From NCBI RefSeq assembly GCF_014171575.1, contig NZ_CP050453.1:1-64000 (forward strand): a stretch of DNA of 64,000 nucleotides, given 5' to 3'. The position numbers and the translations under genes are program-made. This DNA is from Microbacterium sp. Se63.02b. GTDB taxonomy: Bacteria; Actinomycetota; Actinomycetes; Actinomycetales; Microbacteriaceae. Below are positions 39,575 to 47,959 of this stretch, piece after piece. Numbering within the stretch: position 1 is the first letter of the stretch; every line of letters begins with the position of its first letter. The notes under the pieces were generated by a model that saw only the letters and a list, made by a program, of their open reading frames with translations, did no database searches and was not told the DNA's origin.

Positions 39575-40377
39575 TCAACCCTGCGAGGCGTCGTTCCACG
39601 ACCAGATGTCGTCGCCGCGGAGCACGGCGTCGGCACCGCCGTCGCAGTAGATGGTCTGACCGGCCATGTGGGTGTTCGCCGGACTCGTGAGCCACACCAG
39701 CAGTTCCGCGATCGATGATGCGGGCTGGTGGTAGTTGAGGGGCATCGGCACGGCGGCATCCACCTGAGCCAGGCCCTCGGGGCTCGCGAGCAGGCCGGCG
39801 GTCATGGCCGTGGTGACCGTGCCGGGTGCGACGGCGTTGAGCGGATGCCCGCCCCGGCCCACGCGGGCGTGACCGACTCTCGGCGGACCCACCGCGACAC
39901 CGCGCGCTTGCTCGACGAGTAGTTGAGGAAGCCGGCCTCGGGCGTCGCGGCGAGCTGGTCGCCGATCTCCAACGCTCGTGCCTCGTCGCCGTCGAGCGCG
40001 GCATCGACGAGCGCGGCCGACACGGGCTGCAGGGAGGCCATGGACGACACCACCGCAGCCCTCGGCTGATCGGCGAGGCTCAGCGTCGGCTGCAGCGCGG
40101 TCAGGAACTCGGTGACGCCGAAGTAGTTGATCGCCATCGTCTTCGCGATCGGCGCGGCGATCCCCGCACAGGCGATCACGGCGTCGATGCTGCCGCCAGC
40201 CGCGTCGATCGCCGCCTCCGCTGCGGCCGTGCGGCCGTCCGGGGTCGACAGGTCTCCCTCGACCTCGGTGCCGGCGAGGTCCACGCCGACCACGGTGTGG
40301 CCCTGCGCGCGGAGCAGCTGCGTCGTGGCGGCACCGATGCCGGATGCGGCGCCGGTGACGATGTAGGTACGTGTCAT
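39575..40377 (-). pseudogene. Short-chain dehydrogenase (3-alpha-HSD-like), frameshifted
   Basis: An SDR oxidoreductase of the 3-alpha-hydroxysteroid dehydrogenase/carbonyl reductase type. The NAD(P) motif TGAASGIGAA and the active site YSSSKRAVSRW (Tyr and Lys) are seen, with the family's AVSRWVRR signature. The frame breaks near 39842; one added base gives AGIRLNAVAPGTVTTAMT and a protein of about 267 residues. It starts inside the marR stop, and so is likely controlled by that regulator. Confidence 0.87.
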
Positions 40378-40874
40378 GTTTCCTCCTTGTGGGTGGGCGC
40401 CCGATCAGGCGTCGTCATGGGGTCGTGCGGGTGTGTCGTCCGCGAGAGGGCCGCGACGAACCGGACGAGCTGCGCACGGAACTGCTCGACCTCCTGAGGC
40501 GTCCAGTCCGTGACGGCGTCATCGACCATGCGATGCCCTGCCGCCACGAGGCGCGCGTACGCCCGGGCTCCGGCATCCGTCAGCCGCACCTCGACCGTGC
40601 GTCCCGAACGCACGCGCTCGACGACCCCCTGGGTCTCCAGCCGAGTGACGAGCTTGGATGTGGTCGGGCGCGACATCGAGGCGCGCTCGGACAACGCGGT
40701 GAAGCCCATCGCACCCCCGCTGAGTCCGAGCAGGTAGACCGCACGGATGCCCGTCGGGTCGAGCGCGACACCGACGCCGTCGGCGATCTGCGCCTGGACA
40801 TCGCTCTCCGTCCATTCGGAGACCACTCGCACGAGTGCGACGTGGATGCCCGCGACACCGTCAGCGACTGTCAT
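40374..40874 (-). CDS. MarR-family transcriptional regulator
   Basis: A 166-residue regulator with a winged HTH at about 55-115 (FTALSERASMSRPTTSKLVTRLETQGVVERVR, then VRLTDAGARAYARLV). It overlaps the SDR gene by 4 nt. A 17-bp palindrome just upstream lies inside its promoter, which suggests autorepression and control of the SDR. The inducer is unknown; aromatic or lipophilic compounds are usual for the family. Confidence 0.92.
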   Translation of the reverse strand: MTVADGVAGIHVALVRVVSEWTESDVQAQIADGVGVALDPTGIRAVYLLGLSGGAMGFTALSERASMSRPTTSKLVTRLETQGVVERVRSGRTVEVRLTDAGARAYARLVAAGHRMVDDAVTDWTPQEVEQFRAQLVRFVAALSRTTHPHDPMTTPDRAPTHKEET

Positions 40875-40880
40875 ACCGCC

Positions 40881-40886
40881 AGTGTA
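40881..40886 (-). promoter_or_regulatory. -10 box of marR, leaderless type
   Basis: TACACT on the minus strand ends 6 nt before the ATG. Confidence 0.5.
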
Positions 40887-40893
40887 CGCCGAT

Positions 40894-40910
40894 AGTTGCC
40901 TGAGGCAACT
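40894..40910. promoter_or_regulatory. MarR operator candidate
   Basis: AGTTGCCT-G-AGGCAACT is a perfect 17-bp palindrome between the -10 and -35 positions of marR, the usual place for a repressor. Sites of this TAGTTGC-type shape are typical for MarR proteins. Confidence 0.6.
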
Positions 40911-40937
40911 GAGGAGGCGACTTCTGCTGACCTCGAC

Positions 40938-41879
40938 TCAGACGTCGGACGAGACCGACTCCTCGTGCGCGCCCTCCGACGCAGCGAGTGGGCGCCGTGG
41001 CAGCCAGCAGGCGACGCGGTCTCGGTACGCCAGGAACGCCGAGCCGAAACGCTCCTCGAGGTCTGCCTCTTCGAGTGGTCGCACGACCGTGTTCCAGACC
41101 AGAGAGCCACAGAGGGCGTAGACGACCACGAGCCACGAGCCTGCCATGACCCCGATCGCCATCGGATTCCGGACGAACCGGTAGGGACCGGAGATCACGA
41201 GTCGACGCGGCATCGACGACGGGAGGGGCGTGCCCGCTCCCTGCACCGACATCGCGGCAGACGACCAGGTCGAGAGGGCGAGCGCTGCCGCGAACAGGGC
41301 CGCGCCGCCGATGCGCAGAGCTGGCGGGAAGGCGACGTGCAGTCCCCACCGCAGCTCCAGCACGACGATGACGGCGGGCAGCGCGAGCAGGAAGATCGCC
41401 GAGAACACCACAGTCTGGAGCGTGGCCTTCGACACGAGCGCGCGGGTGTTCATCGGCGGAGCCGACCGGAAGCGGAACGGCCCGATCAGCAGCCAGTTCG
41501 ACGGCACCCTCCCGACGAGCACGAGAATCGCCGCGCCCGTCGAGCCCGCTGCCGCAGCCACCATCAGCAGTGCGCCCCAGCCCGCGGTCGCCGTGACCGT
41601 CGCGTACAGACCCATCCCGATGGCGACCAGCAGCGTCCAGGGGGCGGCGATCCATGCCGCGCGCCGCACGCCGAGCGCCACCAGCGCCGACGCCACCACG
41701 AAGAGAGGGATGTCCGCGACGGCGAGCAGCCGCGGATCGAGGGTGCCGAGCGTCGCCGTACGCACGTCAGGCACCGTGAAGACCGCGATCCACCACGCGA
41801 CGCCCGCCAGTGCCTGACCGGCGAAGTAGAGGCGTCCCCAGGTCACGGCCGACGTCGATGCGAGCCGGCTCCCCCTCAT
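40938..41879 (-). CDS. Isoprenylcysteine methyltransferase-like membrane protein
   Basis: A 313-residue membrane protein with about seven or eight hydrophobic segments. The C-terminal ICMT/PEMT-like region carries ISGPYRFVRNPMAIGVM and EEADLEERFGSAFLAYRDRV, the motif pair that binds SAM in this family. The target is unknown. I use the ATG at 41879, supported by TAGACT 7 nt upstream; a longer in-frame start at 41912 exists. It is on the same strand as marR and 63 nt upstream of it. Confidence 0.83.
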   Translation of the reverse strand: MRGSRLASTSAVTWGRLYFAGQALAGVAWWIAVFTVPDVRTATLGTLDPRLLAVADIPLFVVASALVALGVRRAAWIAAPWTLLVAIGMGLYATVTATAGWGALLMVAAAAGSTGAAILVLVGRVPSNWLLIGPFRFRSAPPMNTRALVSKATLQTVVFSAIFLLALPAVIVVLELRWGLHVAFPPALRIGGAALFAAALALSTWSSAAMSVQGAGTPLPSSMPRRLVISGPYRFVRNPMAIGVMAGSWLVVVYALCGSLVWNTVVRPLEEADLEERFGSAFLAYRDRVACWLPRRPLAASEGAHEESVSSDV

Positions 41880-41886
41880 AGCGGCA

Positions 41887-41892
41887 AGTCTA
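41887..41892 (-). promoter_or_regulatory. -10 box of the ICMT-like gene
   Basis: TAGACT on the minus strand ends 7 nt before the ATG at 41879. Confidence 0.35.
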
Positions 41893-41919
41893 GGTCGCCG
41901 GGGCGGGGGCACGAGAGTG

Positions 41920-43068
41920 TCAGCTGAACAGCACGACGACGTAGATGGCGAAGGTCACCAGGTGTGCCGCGCCGTGCATGGCCGTCACGCGTTTCGCGGC
42001 GAACGTCGTCACCGAGAGCAGCAGCGTGACGCCCAGCATCAGCAGATTCGCCGGAGACTCGGCCAGCACCACGGTCTGGCCCGTCGCGATGCCGATCACC
42101 AGCACGGCGGGGATCGTCAGCCCCACGGTCGACACCAGGGCGCCGTGGCAGAGATTGACGACGCGCTGCACCTCGCCGCCGAGCGCGGCACGGACGGCGG
42201 TGATCGACTCCGGCAGGAACACGATGCCCGCGATGAGGACTCCCGCGAGGGCGACCGGAGCGCCGAGGCGACCGAGGCCGTCGTCGAGCAGCGCCGCCAT
42301 GTCGTGCGACAGCAGCACGATCGGGATCACGGTCACCACCAGAAGCGCGAGGCGGACGATCACCTCGGTGCGGTGTGCGGCCAGCACCTGCCGGATGCCG
42401 GTTCGCTCCTCCTCCTGCGCGCGCGGCGACCGCTGCGGCGACAGCGGCTCGACCTCGGTGAAGTCGCCCGCCTGCGCGCCCATCTGCCGGAACAGGAAGA
42501 AGGCGTAGAGCACGAGCGTCAGGATGACGATCGGGACCTCCTGCGCGGTGGCGTATGAGCCGTCGACGCCGATCAGCGCTGGCAGGCCGAACGCGAGAGC
42601 CACGAGCACCACCAGCATCGACAGGTACGCGGATGTGCCGGTGCGGTTGTGCGTCATGCCACGGTGACGCATGCCGCCGAGAAGGAGCGCGAGACCGATG
42701 ACGAGGTTCAGGATGATCATCGCGACGGCCATCACCGAATCGCGGGCGATCGTCGCATGCTCACCGGGTCCGAGCATGACCGCCGAGATCAGGATGACCT
42801 CGATCAGGACGATGGAGAGCGTCAGGACGAGCGAGCCGTAGGGATCGCCGAGACGATGTGCGAGAGCCTCGGCCTGCGTGACCACGCCGAACGCGCACAC
42901 GAGTATCACCGCGACGATCACCGCGAGCGCGATGACGAGGACCGGAGCGGGCACGGGCGGCTCCAGCAGCGGGTGCAGGATCAGGAGCGCGGCGAACGCT
43001 CCCCATCCGAGAACGATGCGGGCGACGTCCTTGACGCCGATCAACTGCTTCACTTCTGCGCGGGACAT
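41920..43068 (-). CDS. CaxA/ChaA-type calcium (sodium)/proton antiporter
   Basis: A 382-residue cation exchanger with ten or eleven transmembrane segments in two homologous halves. The alpha repeats are seen as LTLSIVLIEVILISAVML and GIVFLPESITAVRAALGG, each with an acidic residue needed for cation binding, and NLCHGALVSTVGLTIP follows. It exports Ca2+ or Na+ in exchange for protons. The start at 43068 follows AGGAGTCC. It is divergent from a small ORF with its own promoter. Confidence 0.9.
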   Translation of the reverse strand: MSRAEVKQLIGVKDVARIVLGWGAFAALLILHPLLEPPVPAPVLVIALAVIVAVILVCAFGVVTQAEALAHRLGDPYGSLVLTLSIVLIEVILISAVMLGPGEHATIARDSVMAVAMIILNLVIGLALLLGGMRHRGMTHNRTGTSAYLSMLVVLVALAFGLPALIGVDGSYATAQEVPIVILTLVLYAFFLFRQMGAQAGDFTEVEPLSPQRSPRAQEEERTGIRQVLAAHRTEVIVRLALLVVTVIPIVLLSHDMAALLDDGLGRLGAPVALAGVLIAGIVFLPESITAVRAALGGEVQRVVNLCHGALVSTVGLTIPAVLVIGIATGQTVVLAESPANLLMLGVTLLLSVTTFAAKRVTAMHGAAHLVTFAIYVVVLFS

Positions 43069-43170
43069 GGGCGGACTCCTGGAGTCGGGGCCGTCCCCGG
43101 TCTGAATCTCCCGCCGGAGGTCGTCCTCCGTGGTCAGCGAATACTCCAGCCTAGCAAATATTTCCCGGTC

Positions 43171-43208
43171 AGAGGGAAATTTGACTTCCCTCTGGGGCGG
43201 GCTATGGT
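43171..43208 (+). promoter_or_regulatory. Promoter and inverted repeat upstream of the 44-residue gene
   Basis: -35 TTGACT (43181-43186), 16-nt spacer, -10 TATGGT (43203-43208). An 8-bp inverted repeat AGAGGGAA/TTCCCTCT (43171-43178, 43186-43193) overlaps the -35 and could be an operator. Confidence 0.55.
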
Positions 43209-43248
43209 CGGAGGTTACGCCAGCCAGCACAAGGGGAAGCGAGTAACC

Positions 43249-43383
43249 ATGTCCGGGAAGTCCATCCAGGGTAAGGCCAGCAAGAAGGCGCCGCAGCTCA
43301 CGCTCAAGGAGAAGCGGGCCGCGAAGCGCGAGAAGAACGCACCAGACGAGTTCCTGAAGCCGCGCAAGGGAGCGAAGGGCTGA
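43249..43383 (+). CDS. Small basic protein, 44 residues
   Basis: A 44-residue, very lysine-rich protein (GKASKKAPQLTLKEKRAAKREKNAPDEFLKPRKGAKG). Similar short basic proteins are often annotated as hypothetical in Microbacterium and relatives. AAGGGGAAG lies 10-18 nt upstream and a good promoter precedes it. Nucleic-acid binding is plausible from charge, nothing more. Confidence 0.6.
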   Translation: MSGKSIQGKASKKAPQLTLKEKRAAKREKNAPDEFLKPRKGAKG

Positions 43384-43393
43384 GCGAACTCCC

Positions 43394-43444
43394 CCGGTGG
43401 GTGCGTCGACGTGCGCGTCCGGCGTACCCACCGGTCCCAGCTAC
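43394..43444 (+). terminator. Possible terminator after the 44-residue gene
   Basis: CCGGTGGGT and ACCCACCGG form a 9-bp stem around a 33-nt GC-rich loop, 11 nt after the stop. There is no T tract. Confidence 0.45.
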
Positions 43445-43528
43445 CTTCCCTTCGTGCGCGTGTCAACGGTGCTGCGTCGCGACGGCATCCGCCGGACGCT
43501 GGAGTCTCCCGACGAGAAGGAGGTCACG

Positions 43529-43699
43529 ATGTCGAATCCCGATGTGTACCCGACCGATGCCGAGCAGCCTGAGACGCAGGGCGACGACCCGGTCGAGGCC
43601 GAGCTCGGCGAAGACGGCCAGGGCGATATCGCGCCCGAGGACGAGGGCGGTGGCCACAGCGGCGACGCGCCGACCGACCTGAGGGACGGGTCAGAATGA
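43529..43699 (+). CDS. Small acidic protein, 56 residues
   Basis: A 56-residue acidic, presumably unstructured protein (VEAELGEDGQGDIAPEDEGGGHSGDAP). AGAAGGAGGTCACG gives an ideal ribosome site. The stop overlaps the next gene's start by 4 nt. No known domain. Confidence 0.65.
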   Translation: MSNPDVYPTDAEQPETQGDDPVEAELGEDGQGDIAPEDEGGGHSGDAPTDLRDGSE

Positions 43700-44003
43700 G
43701 CGGCATCGACGATCAGGGTCAGCACTCCGAGAACGTGTCGTCCCCGCTGACGGCGATGCGCACGGACGGATCGCCGAGCACCTCGCCGAGCGCGGCGGTG
43801 ACGCGGCCGCGACCTCGGGGGAGGTCCCTGCGGGAGGAGCGGGAGCCGATTCGGGTGCGGCGGAGGCCGTCGGCGTCGAGCGCGGATCGCGATCATCCGT
43901 GCCCGACGAGTCGACGCACAACGACGAACCCGGCATCGGCACCCGGCGTCCCGACGTCGACGAGGCGAACCGCGACGTGGGCGACCCCGGCGCGAACGCC
44001 TGA
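43696..44003 (+). pseudogene. Small acidic low-complexity protein, one frameshift
   Basis: Begins MSGIDDQGQHSENVSSP. One C missing from C4 43742-43745; when restored the frame reads ADGDAHGRIAEHLAERGG, then an Asp/Glu/Gly-rich tail (DEPGIGTRRPDVDEANRDVG) to the TGA at 44003, about 102 residues. It is acidic like the upstream protein, and the uncorrected frame turns implausibly Arg/Pro-rich. The function is unknown. Confidence 0.6.
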
Positions 44004-44035
44004 GGCCACCCCCGCCGAGGACTCACGCGGTCGAC

Positions 44036-45220
44036 TCACACTGTCGAGGGGTGCAGCACCACCTTGATGCAGCCGTCCTCCTTCTGCTGGAACGTGCGGT
44101 AGAGCCCGGGGGCATCGTCGAGGGGTGCGTTGTGGGTCGTGAGGTCCATCACTCCGAGCGGATCGGCGATGTCCTCGACGAGCGGCACCAGGTCGTCGAC
44201 CCAGTGCTTCACGTTGCACTGCCCCATCCGCAGAGTGATCTGCTTGTCGAACAGGGTCTTCATCGGCATGATGTCGGCATCGCCCGCGTACACGCCGCTC
44301 AGCGACACGGTGCCGCCGCGGCGGACCACATCGATCGATGCGTACACGGCGGCGAGCCGGTCGACGCCGACCTTGTCGAGCACCTGGCGCGCCGCAGGAT
44401 CCGGCAGCAGCCCCACCGCCTTCTGCACGAACTCGACGCCCGAGTTGCCGTGCGCCTCGAGGCCGACGGCATCCACCACGGAGTCCGCGCCACGCCCCTC
44501 GGTCAGATCGCGCAGCTCCTCCACGATCGTGTCGGTGAGGTCGAAGGTCTCGATCCCGTGGCGCTCGGCCATCGCGCGGCGCTCGGGCACCGGATCGACC
44601 GCGAGCACCCGATAGCCGCGGTGTCGCCCGATCCGTGACACGAACTGCCCCACCGGCCCGAGACCCATCACCGCGAGCGTGCCGCCTTCCGGGACCTGGG
44701 CGTACTCGACGCCCTGCCAGGCCGTGGGGAGGATGTCGCTGAGGAAGAGGTACCGTTCGTCCGGCAGGTCGGGGCCGACCGGGATGTGGTTGTAGTCCGC
44801 GAGCGGTACGCGCAGGTACTCCGCCTGCCCGCCGGGCACCTGGCCATACAGCTTGGTGTAACCGAACAGCGCGGCGCCGCTGCCGTATTCCCGCACCTGC
44901 GTCGTCTCGCACTGCGACTGGAACCCGCGCCGACAGAGGAAGCATTCGCCGCACGCGATGTTGAACGGGATCACGACGCGGTCGCCCACCGACAGACTCG
45001 TCACGTTCGCGCCGACCTCCACGACGACGCCCATCGGCTCATGGCCGAGAATGTCGCCGCGGTCGAGGAAGGGCCCGAGCAGTTCGTACAGATGCAGGTC
45101 CGAGCCGCAGATCGCGGACGAGGTGATGCGGATGATCGCATCCTCGGGCTGCTGGATCACCGGGTCGGGAACCTCCTCGACCGTCACCGTGCGCTTGCCC
45201 TGCCAGGTCAGTGCCTTCAT
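44036..45220 (-). CDS. Zinc-dependent alcohol dehydrogenase (formaldehyde/threonine DH-like)
   Basis: A 394-residue medium-chain dehydrogenase. The catalytic zinc ligands are in SSAICGSDLH and GHEPMG, the structural-zinc cysteines in CGECFLCRRGFQSQC, and the NAD motif in VMGLGPVGQFVSRIG. The long domain between residues 230 and 330 resembles glutathione-independent formaldehyde dehydrogenases. The start is chosen at the ATG preceded by GGAGGAC; a longer upstream reading exists. It lies 97 nt downstream of the P450 on the same strand, so may oxidise a product of it; that is inference. Confidence 0.9.
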   Translation of the reverse strand: MKALTWQGKRTVTVEEVPDPVIQQPEDAIIRITSSAICGSDLHLYELLGPFLDRGDILGHEPMGVVVEVGANVTSLSVGDRVVIPFNIACGECFLCRRGFQSQCETTQVREYGSGAALFGYTKLYGQVPGGQAEYLRVPLADYNHIPVGPDLPDERYLFLSDILPTAWQGVEYAQVPEGGTLAVMGLGPVGQFVSRIGRHRGYRVLAVDPVPERRAMAERHGIETFDLTDTIVEELRDLTEGRGADSVVDAVGLEAHGNSGVEFVQKAVGLLPDPAARQVLDKVGVDRLAAVYASIDVVRRGGTVSLSGVYAGDADIMPMKTLFDKQITLRMGQCNVKHWVDDLVPLVEDIADPLGVMDLTTHNAPLDDAPGLYRTFQQKEDGCIKVVLHPSTV

Positions 45221-45316
45221 GGCGTCCTCCGCTCGTGTCGTCGTCCGCCCCACGGTCGTCGCCGATGTGGATCCCGCCTACCCGGTTGACAGGTGCCTCC
45301 GGGCATGCGCCCCCGC

Positions 45317-46645
45317 TCAGTGGAACGGGCAGCCTCGTCCGGAGCCGGCGGCGCGTACGCGTCCGCCGGATGCGGGCTTGGTCGGCAGGCGGCGGCGGTT
45401 CACGTCGAGGCCGTCGTCGAGGATCCGGAGTCGCGGATCGCTCAGCACGGCGATCGCGGCAGACAGCCCCGCGATCACGAGCTTCTCCCCTGGGCATCGA
45501 TGACCGGTCGCGACCTCGGCACCACCCTGCGGGATGAACGTGCGCAGCGACTCGTAGTCGTCGACGTCGGTGAACCGCTCGGGGGCGAACCGGTGCGGAT
45601 GTGCCCAGGATTGCTCGTCGGTGTTCGTGCCGAGGATGTCGAGCACCACCCGTCCGCCCGCGGGAACCCGCACCTCGCCGATCTCGATGTCGGCGATCGC
45701 GCGCCCGGGGAGCATCGGCACGAACAGCGCCGTCCGGCGGACCTCCTGCGCGAACATCGTGGCGAGGGTGCCGCCCACCAGCGCTCCACGCTCTTCCGTC
45801 TCCGCGGCGATGCGCGCGCGCCACTCCGGGCGGTCGTGCAGCTCCTTGGCGGCGAACGCCACGAACCGGGCCGCAGCGATCATGGGACGGATGCTGTTCT
45901 GCAGCTCGATGCCGGCGACCCGCGAAGGGAGGAGTTCGCCGTCCGGAGCGCGGTGCGCCGACCACAGCGCGAGCGCCGTCCCCTCCTGGGCATCCAGCGA
46001 GCCGGCGCGGACGGCCTCGATGAGACGCTGCGCGTGCCGGTCCGACCACACTCGGTTCAGGGCGGCCGCGAGGTACTCCGGCGAGTAGGGAACGCCGAAG
46101 CCGTCGACGATCTGCGCGAGTCGCGCCGACCACCGTGTCTTCGCTCCCGGGGTCCCTGGCAGGCCCGCCCATCCCATGATCGCGCGGCCGAAGGCCCCGA
46201 TCGCGGCGTCGTACGCGCTGCGGGTACCGTCGCGAAGCCACTCTTCGCGCTCGACCGCCCACTCCCTCTCGAGCCACGGTGTGAGCCGCCCGACCTGCGC
46301 GTCTTCGTAGGCGACCTCGACGAACGTGGCTTTGCGGTGTCGGTGGGCCTCGCCGTCCAGGCTGTGCACAGAGCCGTGACCGAACAGCGTCTCCTGCACG
46401 AGGGCCGGCATGGCGCCGTGACGCACGATACGGGACTCGTCGTAGAACAGCTCGACGCCCTCCGCGCCCCGCACGAACGCCGTGTCGTCGCCGAGGAGCC
46501 GCATCGGAGCCGACCGCGCTCCGGACTGCGCTCGCCGCCAGATGCGCTCGCCGAAGTCGTAGCCGCGGGTGAGGAGCGTCGGGGCATCGTCGTGCACGAT
46601 CGCGTCGACCGCGCGCGACACTCGGGAGGTCAGTCTCTGGAACAT
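45317..46645 (-). CDS. CYP152-family cytochrome P450 (fatty-acid peroxygenase type)
   Basis: A 442-residue P450 with CYP152 hallmarks. The I-helix has RPMIAAARFVAF, where Arg-Pro replaces the usual acid-alcohol pair, so H2O2 rather than a redox partner is probably used. The heme-thiolate loop is GGAEVATGHRCPGEK, ending in the Cys ligand, and the ExxR motif is EVRR. In the family motif GSVHSLDGEAHRHRK the residue equivalent to Q85 of P450 BSbeta is His, as in the decarboxylase OleT. The enzyme may hydroxylate or decarboxylate fatty acids. The ATG at 46645 sits on GGAGG; an upstream ATG at 46735 is possible. Confidence 0.88.
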   Translation of the reverse strand: MFQRLTSRVSRAVDAIVHDDAPTLLTRGYDFGERIWRRAQSGARSAPMRLLGDDTAFVRGAEGVELFYDESRIVRHGAMPALVQETLFGHGSVHSLDGEAHRHRKATFVEVAYEDAQVGRLTPWLEREWAVEREEWLRDGTRSAYDAAIGAFGRAIMGWAGLPGTPGAKTRWSARLAQIVDGFGVPYSPEYLAAALNRVWSDRHAQRLIEAVRAGSLDAQEGTALALWSAHRAPDGELLPSRVAGIELQNSIRPMIAAARFVAFAAKELHDRPEWRARIAAETEERGALVGGTLATMFAQEVRRTALFVPMLPGRAIADIEIGEVRVPAGGRVVLDILGTNTDEQSWAHPHRFAPERFTDVDDYESLRTFIPQGGAEVATGHRCPGEKLVIAGLSAAIAVLSDPRLRILDDGLDVNRRRLPTKPASGGRVRAAGSGRGCPFH

Positions 46646-46694
46646 CCTCCGACCGTGCCAGGAGCTGTGACAGTGCTCCAGGGGGGAGCGTTCG

Positions 46695-46719
46695 CGATCC
46701 GGATGTGGTATCCGGATCG
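46695..46719. promoter_or_regulatory. 25-bp inverted repeat between CYP152 and SRPBCC genes
   Basis: CGATCCGGAT and ATCCGGATCG are perfect 10-bp arms with a 5-nt spacer. It lies 50 nt from the P450 start and 70 nt from the SRPBCC start, in the divergent promoter, so it may control both. Confidence 0.6.
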
Positions 46720-46788
46720 ACGCTGCGTGTGTCAAGCACCTGCTGCGAAGAGACCGTGTCGTCCAGGATGGCGGTGGATGGAGGAACC

Positions 46789-47226
46789 ATGACGCGCAAC
46801 ACCCGAGAGATGGCGTGCACCACCGATGACGTGTTCCGGGTGCTCGCGAACGGCTGGCTCTACCCCGCGTGGGTGGTCGGAGCCTCCCGCATGCGCGATG
46901 TCGACGAGTCCTGGCCGGAACCCGGCGCGCAGCTGCACCATTCGGTCGGCGTCTGGCCGGCGCTGCTCGACGACACGACCGAGGTTCTGGAGTGGGATCC
47001 CCCGCGGCATCGTGCTCCGTGCGCGTGGCTGGCCGATGGGTGAGGCGCAGGTCACACTGCGGGCACGGACGACTCCGCCGGGTGCCAGGTCCGCATCGAC
47101 GAGGAGCCCGTGAAGGGGCCGGCCGCGCTGATCCCGCGACTGTTCACGGCGCCGATGCTGCGCTGGCGCAACGCCGAGACACTTCATCGACTCGCCTACC
47201 TCGCCGAGGGGCGCGCGGAGTCGTGA
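46789..47226 (+). pseudogene. SRPBCC (Bet v1-like) protein, two frameshifts
   Basis: A START-domain protein, which usually binds hydrophobic ligands. It begins MTRNTREMACTTDDVFRVLA and continues in the true frame as VLRARGWPMGEAQVTLRA, then CQVRIDEEPVKGPAALIPRL, ending RLAYLAEGRAES; about 145 residues. Frames break at C5 46999-47003 (one base extra, or two missing) and G3 47080-47082 (one missing); the two cancel. The ribosome site GATGGAGGAACC is good. Divergent from the CYP152 gene, it could carry a lipid. Confidence 0.83.
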
Positions 47227-47259
47227 ACCACGGCTGAGCGGTCGTCCGGGTCAGCGACC

Positions 47260-47952
47260 TCATGCGCTGAGCGCGAGAGCGACGGCCGCCTCGACGTGCA
47301 GGGCGGTCGTGGGGAACACGGGGACCGGCGCGTCCTCCGCCGAGACGAGAAGCTCGATCTCCGTGCATCCGAGCACCACACCCTCGGCACCCCGCAGCAC
47401 GAGACGCTCCATCACGTCGACGTACCGCCGTCGCGAGTCGTCGCTGATGATGCCGTGCACGAGTTCCTCGTAGATCACCCGGTGAACGATGGCACGATCC
47501 TCCGCGTCGGGCACGATCGTGTGGATGCCGTGTGCGGCGAGCCGATCCGCATAGAACGGCTGCTCCATCGTGAACGCGGTGCCGAGCAGCCCGACCGTCG
47601 CGAGACCGGACGCACGGATGGCCTCGCCCGCGGGATCCGCGATGTGCAGGAAGGGGATGCTCACGGCGGCCTCGATCCGATCCGCCACCAGGTGCATCGT
47701 GTTGGTGGCGAGCACGAGCAGTTCGGCTCCCATGCCCTGAAGCGCTGCGGCGCGGTCGGCGAGGAGACCGCCCGCGGCGTCCCAGTCGCCGCGAGCCTGC
47801 ATCGCCTCGATCTCGGCGAAGTCGAGCGAGTCCAGCACGATGCGCGCGGAATGATGCCCGCCGAGCTGTGCGTGCACGCGCTCGTTCGCCAGCCGGTACC
47901 ACTCCAGCGAGGACTCCCAGCTCATGCCGCCGAGCACTCCGATGGTCTTCAT
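47260..47952 (-). CDS. Aspartate/glutamate racemase family protein
   Basis: A 230-residue Asp/Glu racemase-superfamily enzyme with the N-terminal GGMSWESS motif. The first catalytic position is Thr (LATNTMH) and the second Cys (VLGCTEIELL), the Thr/Cys pair seen in the L-Asp/Glu-specific YgeA type, whereas classic racemases have two Cys. It is the third gene of the VWA-TPM-racemase unit, 7 nt behind the TPM gene. GGGGGAGTGA is a good ribosome site. Confidence 0.9.
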   Translation of the reverse strand: MKTIGVLGGMSWESSLEWYRLANERVHAQLGGHHSARIVLDSLDFAEIEAMQARGDWDAAGGLLADRAAALQGMGAELLVLATNTMHLVADRIEAAVSIPFLHIADPAGEAIRASGLATVGLLGTAFTMEQPFYADRLAAHGIHTIVPDAEDRAIVHRVIYEELVHGIISDDSRRRYVDVMERLVLRGAEGVVLGCTEIELLVSAEDAPVPVFPTTALHVEAAVALALSA

Positions 47953-47959
47953 CGCGACG

